Shown here piece by piece: positions 55,565 to 64,000 of a DNA stretch of 64,000 nt. The notes under the pieces are model-generated. The model was given only the letters and a program-made list of their open reading frames with translations. It was not told where the DNA came from and made no database searches. The first letter of the stretch is position 1. Each line of letters opens with the position of its first letter. The translations under genes and the position numbers were made by a program. Origin of the DNA: Meridianimarinicoccus roseus (lineage in GTDB: Bacteria; Pseudomonadota; Alphaproteobacteria; Rhodobacterales; Rhodobacteraceae); assembly GCF_003172915.1 (NCBI RefSeq), contig NZ_QGKU01000039.1, positions 1-64,000 of the forward strand, given 5' to 3'.

Positions 55565-55966
55565 ATGATGGCTTTGGTCGCTGATATTCTACTCATAGCG
55601 GGCGCACTCGGAGCTGGCTTCTACTGCTTCGTCCTTTCCCGGAAACTCAGTCACTTCAAGAACCTCGAAACGGGTGTCGGTGGCGCGATCACGGCCCTGT
55701 CCGCACAGGTTGAGGAAATGACGGCGGCTCTCGAAAAGGCTCGCGCGGATGCGCAGTCTTCCACGACATCGCTTGATGAAAGCTCGCAGCGCGCCGAACT
55801 GGCCGCCGCGGAACTGCGCCAACTGATGCAGCAGCCGATTCCCCCAAGCCCATTAAAGACCGGTCCGTTCCAGGATCGCGAACCGCCCGCAGAAAAGGTG
55901 GAACCGGCTCAACCGACATTTCGCAGAAGGCGCGCTAACGGCGCGCGCCCGGAACCGGAGGTCTGA
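55565..55966 (+). CDS. Membrane-anchored coiled-coil protein of the flagellar cluster
   Basis: 133 residues. N-terminal membrane segment MALVADILLIAGALGAGFYC, then a helical, coiled-coil-like region (LSAQVEEMTAALEKARADAQ) and a Pro-rich, Arg-rich tail (PAQPTFRRRRANGARPEPE). It lies between fliL and motE with gaps of a few bases. Function unknown; a stator-associated or flagellar factor is likely by context. Two adjacent ATG codons are possible (55565, 55568). Confidence 0.65.
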   Translation: MMALVADILLIAGALGAGFYCFVLSRKLSHFKNLETGVGGAITALSAQVEEMTAALEKARADAQSSTTSLDESSQRAELAAAELRQLMQQPIPPSPLKTGPFQDREPPAEKVEPAQPTFRRRRANGARPEPEV

Positions 55967-55969
55967 CAC

Positions 55970-56560
55970 ATGAAAAGCATATCCGGCAGGTTATTCGGAC
56001 CACCCAGCACAACCGCGATCATCGCGACGTTTCTGATCGGGTCCGCGGCCGTGCGACTGGCCGGCGGCACCGCGCATGCCATCGCGCTGGAAGTGGACAA
56101 TCTGTCCAGCCCTTACGCATCCTATCCTGAAACGGACCTCGGCCAAAGCTCGGCAGAGATCGACAGGATCCTCAATCAGCTTCAGGTGAGGTCCGAGAGC
56201 CTAGACCGAAAGGAAACCGAACTTGTACAGCGGCAAGAGGCTCTTGAAGATCTGAAGGCTCAGGCGGACCAGCGCCTGCAGGAGCTCAAAAACGCACGAG
56301 CGGCCTTAGAGGACATGGTCTCGGTCGCCCGTACGGCTGCCGAAAAAGACGTCTCGCAGCTTGTATCGGTCTATGAAAGCATGAAGCCAAAAGAGGCAGC
56401 CCGCGTTTTCCAGCAGATGCCGCCCGAGTTCGCGGCGGGCTTTCTGTCCCGCATGCAGCCGGAAGCTGCGGCCAGCATCGTCGCCAATCTCGAACCCACA
56501 ACAGCCTATTCGATCAGCGTGGTACTTGCAGGCCGCAACGTCGATGCGGCGCCCAACTGA
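55970..56560 (+). CDS. MotE-like protein
   Basis: 196 residues. Signal/anchor at 10-38, long coiled coil (about 65-125, EIDRILNQLQVRSESLDRKE), then a MgtE_N-like module: SMKPKEAARVFQQMPPEFAA, AAGFLSRMQPEAAASIVANL. In Sinorhizobium MotE is the periplasmic folding factor for MotC. It sits directly before motA. The assignment is by architecture and context. Confidence 0.72.
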   Translation: MKSISGRLFGPPSTTAIIATFLIGSAAVRLAGGTAHAIALEVDNLSSPYASYPETDLGQSSAEIDRILNQLQVRSESLDRKETELVQRQEALEDLKAQADQRLQELKNARAALEDMVSVARTAAEKDVSQLVSVYESMKPKEAARVFQQMPPEFAAGFLSRMQPEAAASIVANLEPTTAYSISVVLAGRNVDAAPN

Positions 56561-56595
56561 CCGGATAACGCAAATGCGCCCGACAGGGCCAATCC

Positions 56596-57483
56596 ATGCG
56601 GGGAATGAATGACATGATCGGGATCATCGGCGTTATAATCGTTTTTGTGATGGTGTTTGGCGGCTATCTGGCTGCCGGTGGCAAGATGGGGATCATCCTC
56701 AAGTCCCTTCCCTACGAATTCGTGATGATCGGCGGCGCCGCCATCGGGGCTTTCACGATCTCAAACGATCTGGCCTCCATAAAGCATTCGGTTGCCGACG
56801 TCGGAAAGGTCTTCAAAGGCCCGAAATGGAAACCACAGGACTATCGCGACCTCCTGTGCCTGCTGTTCGAGTTGATCCGTCTCGCGAAGCAGAACCCGGT
56901 GGAACTGGAAGCCCATATCGAAGATCCGCAGTCGTCGACCATCTTTTCGAAGTATCCGCGTATCGTCGGCGATTCCGAAGCCGTGGAACTGGCCTGCGAC
57001 ACGCTGCGTTCGGCATCCATGAACTTCGACGATCCACACCAGGTCGAAGAGGTTCTGGAGAAGCGTATCCAGGAAAACTTCCTGCATCGGATGCATTCCA
57101 GCCACGCGCTTCAATCAATGGCGGACGGCTTGCCCGCCCTTGGCATCGTCGCGGCCGTTCTTGGCGTTATCAAGACGATGGCGTCGATCGACCAGCCTCC
57201 GGAGGTGCTGGGCAAGCTTATCGGGGGCGCGCTTGTCGGCACGTTCCTTGGTGTCTTCCTCGCCTATGGCCTTGTGGGACCATTCGCTGCGCGGCTGAAG
57301 TCGATCATCGAGGAGGACAACTATTTCTATCAGCTGATCCGCGAGGTACTCGTGGCGAATTTGCACAATCACCCGACGAACATCTGCATTGAGGTCGGCC
57401 GACAAAGCGTTCCGGGGCATGTCCGTCCCTCCTTCACGGAACTTGATGAAGCGATCAAATCCGCCAAGCAGAACGCGGCATGA
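56596..57483 (+). CDS. motA: Flagellar motor stator protein MotA
   Basis: 295 residues. Membrane segments at the N-terminus (IGIIGVIIVFVMVFGGYLAA; FVMIGGAAIGAFTISND) and in the C-terminal half (GIVAAVLGVIKTMASID; LVGTFLGVFLAYGLVGPFAA). The cytoplasmic loop lies between. Residues around GALVGTFLGVFLAYG form the ion path. Proton- or sodium-driven torque unit with MotB; no motB in the window. The ATG at 56596 has AGGG upstream; ATGs at 56605 and 56614 are alternatives. The stop overlaps the next ATG by 4 bp. Confidence 0.93.
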   Translation: MRGMNDMIGIIGVIIVFVMVFGGYLAAGGKMGIILKSLPYEFVMIGGAAIGAFTISNDLASIKHSVADVGKVFKGPKWKPQDYRDLLCLLFELIRLAKQNPVELEAHIEDPQSSTIFSKYPRIVGDSEAVELACDTLRSASMNFDDPHQVEEVLEKRIQENFLHRMHSSHALQSMADGLPALGIVAAVLGVIKTMASIDQPPEVLGKLIGGALVGTFLGVFLAYGLVGPFAARLKSIIEEDNYFYQLIREVLVANLHNHPTNICIEVGRQSVPGHVRPSFTELDEAIKSAKQNAA

Positions 57484-59408
57484 GACACGTCCTGACATGC
57501 ACGGTTCTGGGCCTTTTCGCCATGGCAAGCAGCGCTGCCGGACAGGTCGAGGTCCGGTCGGGGGAACATGGTTCGTTCACACGCCTTGTGTTCTACCTCG
57601 AGGCACCGGTCAGCGAGTGGGAGGCGGTCAAGACGCCCGAAGGGCTCATGGTCGGACCCGTCGATACGAGCGAGGTGCCGGAGTTCGAGTTGGGATCCGT
57701 ATTTGACTTCATCCCGCGCGTGCGCATTGCCGATCTGCGCATCACGGGCAGAGGGCTGGAAATCGCGTCGGACTGTGCCTGCGACATCACGGTCTTTCCC
57801 TACCGCGACGATGTGCTGGTGATCGACTTCGCTGACGTCGCGCCAGGACAGTCGCCGGACTACAGCGGACTCGCGACCGGCTTCAGCGACGTCCTCCCAC
57901 AGCACACCGCCGGCCGGACGCGCGGCGCCGTGGCGGTCCCAGTCCTGCCTCCCGCAAAGCCCGCGCCCGTGCCCGTGCCCTCCGTCATCGCCTTCGATAT
58001 CGGCAAAGCGCGGGAAAGATCGGTGTCTTCCGACGCAATCCTGCGCAGCCTGTCAGACAACATCGCGAACGGCATCCTGTCCCCGGCACCGCGCCGGACC
58101 ACCGCGACGGTACTGATCGGCGAGGGGAAGGGCATCCAGCTGTCGAGTGCGCTGCACCCCCGTCCGGGCCTGTCCGACGCGCCGCAGACACCCGAGACAG
58201 CCTGCCCTGCGCCGGGGACGGTGGACCTGTCCACGACCGCCGTCGATACAGCGCAGCTTCTTGGCGATCTGCAACGCGCGAAGGCGGCACTTGCCGAAGT
58301 GCTGGACGCGGACCCCACCGAAGACGCGGTGGCACTGGCCCGGACCTACCTTGTGCTCGGATTCGGGGCCGAAGCGCGGCAGGTGCTGGAGGCATACGCA
58401 GCCTCTGACGACGCCACAAAGCTTCTTGGGGCCGTTGCGGCGATCGTGGACATGCCCGGAACTCCCGTGCCCGACTATCCGCCCGCGCATGTCGCGTGCA
58501 GCGGCATGGCATCCGTCTGGGCGACCATCGCCGCGCCGTCGGCCCAACTGAGCCGGTACAGCCTTGATGCGAAAGCGATCCTGAGAACCCTGTCCGGGCT
58601 TCCACCGGTCCTGCGCAGACACCTGGCACCGCACGTGTCGAAGAAATTTGCCGATCTCGGACTGGACGAGGACGCATCGATCGCGATGGCGGCCGCCGAC
58701 CGGGCCGCCGAAACGGCCGACGCCGCCACCGCGACACGTCACGGCCCGGCGTCGGCACCTCGACCGCAACGAACTGCGCCGCACACGGACGCATGGAGCA
58801 CGCCTGTCGCCGCTGCCCATTTCGATGCAAATGTCTGGGCGGCTCTCACGGAAAGCACTCTGGAACTGCCAGACAGGATCCTGATCGAAGCGGCCATAAA
58901 GGACGCCCCGGACGGCGCCAGCCGCCTTGAAGCCATAGCGCACTACGCGCAGCGGCTTGCGGAGGTCGGCAAACCGGTCGTGGCCCTCTCGTATCTCGAC
59001 CAGGTCATCGGAGGCCGGATGCTGGAACCGGACGCGCTGTCGTCCGTGCTTGACGCCGCACTCGACGCCGTGGCCGAGAATGCCAGCGATGGACAGATCC
59101 TCGCCGTCTCGGCGGCGCTGGAGGAAAAGAGCTGGTTCCGGGGCGCCGATCTCTCTGGAAAGGCAAGTTTTCTCGGACGCTCCGCGCAATTGAAGGGCGC
59201 GCTCGGCCTGGCTGAAGCCGGAACCGTATCGCCGCTGGAGGCGCCGCGACCCTCCGCGACGGACGTGCGGGCCGAGGATGTGGTGTCGCCTCCCGAACCG
59301 GCCCCGACTCGCTCGGCCCTTGCCAGCCTGCTGGATGCCAGCGAAGGAGCCGTGGCCGATGCAGACGCGATAAGCGCCGAACTGGAGGCGCTTCTGGAAA
59401 CCTGGTGA
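57480..59408 (+). CDS. Large exported protein of the motility cluster, MotC-like by position
   Basis: 642 residues, coupled to motA by an ATGA overlap. Signal peptide ([20 protein letters not shown]). Residues about 20-110 form a beta-rich domain with AMIN-like look ([12 protein letters not shown]). A Pro/Ala linker follows, then a long Ala/Leu-rich helical region with TPR-like periodicity ([35 protein letters not shown]-type helices), ending in an acidic tail. In rhizobia MotC follows MotB and is folded by MotE, so the position after motE-motA suggests a periplasmic motor component. Sequence similarity to MotC itself is not apparent to me. Confidence 0.6.
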   Translation: MRHVLTCTVLGLFAMASSAAGQVEVRSGEHGSFTRLVFYLEAPVSEWEAVKTPEGLMVGPVDTSEVPEFELGSVFDFIPRVRIADLRITGRGLEIASDCACDITVFPYRDDVLVIDFADVAPGQSPDYSGLATGFSDVLPQHTAGRTRGAVAVPVLPPAKPAPVPVPSVIAFDIGKARERSVSSDAILRSLSDNIANGILSPAPRRTTATVLIGEGKGIQLSSALHPRPGLSDAPQTPETACPAPGTVDLSTTAVDTAQLLGDLQRAKAALAEVLDADPTEDAVALARTYLVLGFGAEARQVLEAYAASDDATKLLGAVAAIVDMPGTPVPDYPPAHVACSGMASVWATIAAPSAQLSRYSLDAKAILRTLSGLPPVLRRHLAPHVSKKFADLGLDEDASIAMAAADRAAETADAATATRHGPASAPRPQRTAPHTDAWSTPVAAAHFDANVWAALTESTLELPDRILIEAAIKDAPDGASRLEAIAHYAQRLAEVGKPVVALSYLDQVIGGRMLEPDALSSVLDAALDAVAENASDGQILAVSAALEEKSWFRGADLSGKASFLGRSAQLKGALGLAEAGTVSPLEAPRPSATDVRAEDVVSPPEPAPTRSALASLLDASEGAVADADAISAELEALLETW

Positions 59409-59527
59409 ACGGGCACTGGCGACTTCCCCTATTTCGCCTGACTCGGCAAGCCGTACTTCGGCGCGATAAAGAACGTATCTTTCGGGTTGCACCAGCACCC
59501 CCATGCCGGGCAGATCTCGGCCGGAAC

Positions 59528-61361
<1,834 letters not shown>

Positions 61362-61376
61362 TCGCCAGGCGGGACC

Positions 61377-61832
61377 CTATCGGATCGGATAACCCCGCCA
61401 CTGCTGCACCGGCTTCAGCGTGAAGATCGTCTGCATGCTGGCCACGTTGGGCAAGCGCGCCAGGCAGTCGCGGTGGATCGCGGCGTAATCCTCCATGTCG
61501 CGGGCCACCACGCGCAGGATGTAGTCGGCGTGCCCGCTGGTAAGGTGACATTCCAGGATGTCGTCGAACCGGCACACGGCCTGCTCGAACGCGTCCAGCA
61601 CCTCTCGGGCCTGCGAGCTCAGGCTGATCTCGACGAAAACCTGCAACGTCAGCCCCAGCTTCACTCGGTCGATCCGCGCAGCATAGCCCGCGACCACTCC
61701 GGACTCCTCCAGCGCACGAACCCGCCGGTGGCAAGCGGACGGCGACAGGCCCACAGACTCGGCCAGCACGGCAATTGACCGCGCACTATCCTGCTGCAGC
61801 GCAGAAATTATCTTGCGGTCGAACGCATCCAT
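61377..61832 (-). CDS. Lrp/AsnC-family transcriptional regulator of ald
   Basis: 151 residues. N-terminal HTH: FDRKIISALQQDSARSIAVL and VGLSPSACHRRVRALEESGV; then a RAM effector domain (VFVEISLSSQ; HLTSGHADYILRVVARDM). Divergent from ald, the classical arrangement in which Lrp senses alanine (or leucine) and activates alanine dehydrogenase. The open frame upstream to 62099 is rejected because the HTH begins at the 61832 ATG. Confidence 0.92.
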   Translation of the reverse strand: MDAFDRKIISALQQDSARSIAVLAESVGLSPSACHRRVRALEESGVVAGYAARIDRVKLGLTLQVFVEISLSSQAREVLDAFEQAVCRFDDILECHLTSGHADYILRVVARDMEDYAAIHRDCLARLPNVASMQTIFTLKPVQQWRGYPIR

Positions 61833-61868
61833 CAAAAAATTTCCCGCGAAAGCACCATATCTCGCAAA

Positions 61869-61904
61869 TTTCTGCCACAGCGCGCGGCGGCTTGCACGCA
61901 GAAA
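61869..61904. promoter_or_regulatory. Inverted repeat in the lrp-ald intergenic region
   Basis: TTTCTGC (61869-61875) and GCAGAAA (61898-61904), perfect 7-bp inverted arms with a 22-bp gap, in the 139-bp divergent region. The arms lie about three DNA turns apart centre to centre, consistent with a dimer/octamer-binding regulator such as Lrp. Function is inferred. Confidence 0.4.
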
Positions 61905-61971
61905 CGCAACAATTCCCGACGCTCCGGCGTCACAACGCCGGCACACGCAACCAGCACAGGGGGTTCCCGAC

Positions 61972-63090
61972 ATGCTCATCGGCACACCGCGCGAGATCAA
62001 GAACCACGAATACCGGGTCGGCCTGACCCCCGAAAGCGTCACCGAACTGGTCGCACACGGCCACGGTGTGCTGGTCGAAACCGGTGCCGGGGCGGGCATC
62101 GACGCGGATGACGCCGCCTATTCCGCCGCCGGGGCCGAGATCGTGTCCGGCGCGGCCGAGGTGTTCGAACGCGCCGAGATGATCGTCAAGGTCAAGGAAC
62201 CGCAGGCCGCCGAGCGCGCCATGCTCCGGCCCGGCCAGATCCTCTACACCTACCTGCATCTCGCGCCCGACCCGGACCAGACCCGCGATCTCGTGCGCTC
62301 GGGCGCGGTCTGCATTGCCTATGAAACCGTGACCGACGCGCAGGGCGGCCTGCCGCTACTCAAACCCATGAGCCAGGTCGCGGGCCGCATGTCGGTGCAG
62401 GCCGGCGCGACCACACTGGAAAAGGCGCATGGCGGGCGCGGCGTGCTGCTGGGTGGCGTGCCCGGTGTCGCCCCCGCCAAGGTCTGCGTGATCGGCGGCG
62501 GCGTGGTCGGCTTCAACGCGGCACAGATGGCCGTCGGGCTGGGCGCCGACGTGACGATCCTCGACCGTTCGCCGACGGTGCTGGAACGGCTCGGCATCCA
62601 TTTCGAGGCCCGCGCCAAGACCCGCTTCTCCAACACCGCCAACCTTGCCGCCTGCGTGGCCGAGGCCGACCTCGTGATCGGCGCGGTGCTGGTGGCCGGC
62701 GCGGCAGCACCCAAGCTGGTGACACGCGCGATGCTGGGCACGATGAAACGCGGCGCGGTGATGGTGGATGTCGCCATTGACCAGGGCGGCTGCTTCGAAA
62801 CCTCGCACCCGACCACCCATGCCGACCCGACCTACCAGGTGGACGGCATCGTGCATTACTGCGTGGCCAACATGCCCGGCGCCGTCGCGCGGACCTCCAC
62901 CTACGCGCTGAACAACGTCACACTGCCTCATGCGCTGCGCATCGCCGATCTGGGTTGGCAAGGCGCGCTTGCGGCCGACCCGCATCTTGCGGCGGGGCTG
63001 AACGTCCAGCGGGGCCACGTGACCCATCCAGCTGTGGCCGAAGCGCTTGGATATGATCTTCTGCCCACGGAGAAGGCAATTGCCGCCTGA
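61972..63090 (+). CDS. ald: Alanine dehydrogenase
   Basis: 372 residues from [26 protein letters not shown] upstream. NAD-dependent oxidative deamination of L-alanine to pyruvate and ammonia, or the reverse. Signatures: [18 protein letters not shown] and the dinucleotide fold [20 protein letters not shown]. Ends normally. Controlled by the divergent Lrp gene and followed by an alanine symporter, so the set forms an alanine utilisation locus. Confidence 0.96.
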   Translation: MLIGTPREIKNHEYRVGLTPESVTELVAHGHGVLVETGAGAGIDADDAAYSAAGAEIVSGAAEVFERAEMIVKVKEPQAAERAMLRPGQILYTYLHLAPDPDQTRDLVRSGAVCIAYETVTDAQGGLPLLKPMSQVAGRMSVQAGATTLEKAHGGRGVLLGGVPGVAPAKVCVIGGGVVGFNAAQMAVGLGADVTILDRSPTVLERLGIHFEARAKTRFSNTANLAACVAEADLVIGAVLVAGAAAPKLVTRAMLGTMKRGAVMVDVAIDQGGCFETSHPTTHADPTYQVDGIVHYCVANMPGAVARTSTYALNNVTLPHALRIADLGWQGALAADPHLAAGLNVQRGHVTHPAVAEALGYDLLPTEKAIAA

Positions 63091-63203
63091 GCCGATGCAG
63101 GTTTAGGTTTAACGAACATGAACGGCGGAGCCGGGCCGCTAGGGGTTCACACCGGTCACGCGCCTGCAACCATAACAAGATGGACCCAACGGGAGACAGA
63201 CAG

Positions 63204-63635
63204 ATGCCAGACGAACTCTACGTGGTCGCCTACGATGGCGAACACAGGCGCGCGGTGGATCATGCCGTGGATCAGGCCAGACGCTCGGGCGCGCGACTAC
63301 ATATCGTGCACGTGATCGAATGGTCGCCCTACCGTTTCCTCACGCCTCAGGAACTGGAGGAACGGCACAAGCGCCGGTCCGAGGAAGTCGCCCGCGCCGA
63401 GGCCGAGGTGATCCAGCCGATCCTGTCCGAACTCGGCAACGCGGGGATCGAGGCAACGGGCGAGATCCGTTATGGCAACGTGGTGGAGCTTCTGGCAGCG
63501 ATCGCGCAGAAACAGCACGCCAGCGGCATCATCATGGGCCGCTCGCGCGGGACCAGCTTCGGCGGCCGCATCTTCGGCAGCGCAGCCATGGGCCTTGCCC
63601 AGGTTTCGCCCGTGCCCGTGACCATCGTGCCATGA
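63204..63635 (+). CDS. Universal stress protein (UspA family)
   Basis: 143 residues from MPDELYVVAYDG, GGGAG before it. One Usp domain with the ATP-binding motif at the end: IIMGRSRGTSFGGRIFGSAA (G-x2-G-x9-G-S). A long helix (EERHKRRSEEVARAEAEVIQ) is in the middle. Role in stress survival, unspecified. It lies between ald and the symporter gene, all rightward. Confidence 0.88.
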   Translation: MPDELYVVAYDGEHRRAVDHAVDQARRSGARLHIVHVIEWSPYRFLTPQELEERHKRRSEEVARAEAEVIQPILSELGNAGIEATGEIRYGNVVELLAAIAQKQHASGIIMGRSRGTSFGGRIFGSAAMGLAQVSPVPVTIVP

Positions 63636-63655
63636 CCGCAGGCAGGAGAACCCCC

Positions 63656-64000
63656 ATGAAGAAAATGTTTCCCGCGGCACTCGCCGCCACCCTCGCACCC
63701 TTCGCCGCAGCGGCACAGGGCATCGACGAGGCGATCAATTCGATCGTCGGCACGGCCACCGGCCCGTTCGTCAGCTTCATCTTCGCGCCGTTTCCAGGCA
63801 CGTCCTTTCCCTGGATCGTGCTCTGGCTCGTGGTCGGCGCGACCGTCTTCACCATCTATTTCGGCTTCATCCAGCTGCGCGGCTTCGGCCATGCCATCGG
63901 GCTGGTGAAGGGCGACTATTCCCACCCCGAGGACGAGGGCGAGGTCAGCCATTTCCAGGCGCTTGCCACCGCGCTCTCCGGCACCGTGGGGCTTGGCAAC
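63656..64000 (+). CDS. Alanine/glycine:cation symporter (AGCS), 5' part
   Basis: Starts 63656 with AGGAGAA before it and runs off the window; 115 residues visible. A signal-peptide-like start (MKKMFPAALAATLAPFAAAA) precedes a short periplasmic segment, then the first transmembrane helix (PWIVLWLVVGATVFTIYFGF). The motif ALATALSGTVGLGN is the start of the AGCS family signature. Sodium- or proton-coupled uptake of alanine fits the neighbouring ald and Lrp genes. Confidence 0.88.
   Translation, partial: MKKMFPAALAATLAPFAAAAQGIDEAINSIVGTATGPFVSFIFAPFPGTSFPWIVLWLVVGATVFTIYFGFIQLRGFGHAIGLVKGDYSHPEDEGEVSHFQALATALSGTVGLGN

Noticed and set aside
58053-59504. 483-codon leftward frame opposite the 642-aa motility protein
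   Set aside because: The rightward gene has an ATGA overlap with motA and a signal peptide; the leftward frame lacks both and is rich in Arg/Gly/His.

Overview
The window is a GC-rich, gene-dense chromosomal stretch with almost no mobile DNA. The gene content points to an alphaproteobacterium of the Rhodobacterales (Rhodobacter/Roseobacter group). The evidence is a complete RegB-SenC-RegA redox-signalling locus, a CcrM-type GANTC methyltransferase, promoter elements matching the CtrA half-site pair TTAA-N7-TTAA/TTAG, a VPLPA-CTERM surface protein, and a motility block whose MotE homologue sits beside MotA. I saw no rRNA, tRNA, CRISPR array, insertion sequence or phage gene.

Layout. 0-4.6 kb: end of cobD, then glmS and glmU (UDP-GlcNAc synthesis) and a YihY/BrkB membrane protein, all leftward. 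4.7-9.3 kb: signalling block with a kinase-less, DivL-like PAS protein under a perfect CtrA-type box, then regB, divergent senC, and regA. 9.3-12.8 kb: LysR regulator, HD hydrolase, argG and a hot-dog thioesterase. 12.9-14.4 kb: a two-gene accessory cassette. Its first protein carries the Thr/Cys/His signature of BLF1/CNF1 glutamine deamidases; its second is an unrecognised basic/acidic protein. 14.5-19 kb: ilvA, an Hpt protein divergent from a receiver-PP2C phosphatase (RbaY-like) with a CtrA-type box between them, and a VOC-cupin pair. 19.3-22.6 kb: Nudix, hslO, CoA-pyrophosphatase-like Nudix, CCA-adding enzyme. 22.6-29.3 kb: VPLPA-CTERM protein, two half-ABC exporters, a TrmA/RlmD-type RNA methyltransferase and a bacterial voltage-gated Na+ channel. 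29.3-31.5 kb: envelope genes (two L,D-transpeptidases, a CAP-domain lipoprotein, a 59-aa exported peptide). 31.6-37.5 kb: hemH, methyltransferase, comF, grxC, Nit-type amidase, ubiG, pip. 37.5-43.1 kb: rimP-nusA-ylxR-infB operon with a promoter and an intrinsic terminator in its leader. 43.1-46.2 kb: a 42-aa gene with its own terminator, then mutT, argJ and a parvulin-type isomerase. 46.4-51.2 kb: secA, a secreted protein, rppH and a GntR-type LacI repressor. 51.6-59.4 kb: flagellar genes, fliF-fliH-fliN-fliP leftward and fliL-orf-motE-motA-(motC-like) rightward, separated by a CtrA-type box. 59.5-64 kb: rnhB, ccrM (GANTC sites in its own promoter), lrp/ald divergent pair, a universal stress protein and the start of an alanine:cation symporter.

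How the genes work together. Three CtrA-type boxes sit before the DivL-like PAS gene, the receiver-PP2C/Hpt pair and the flagellar genes. ccrM is also here, so the window samples the CckA-ChpT-CtrA/CcrM network several times. Alanine uptake, deamination and Lrp control form one catabolic unit. The translation/transcription operon, secA and the periplasmic isomerase are ordinary housekeeping. The most novel material is the deamidase-like cassette at 12.9-14.4 kb. Next are the 42-aa gene at 43.3 kb, the CtrA-controlled kinase-less PAS protein, the rimP leader terminator and the GANTC sites in the ccrM promoter.
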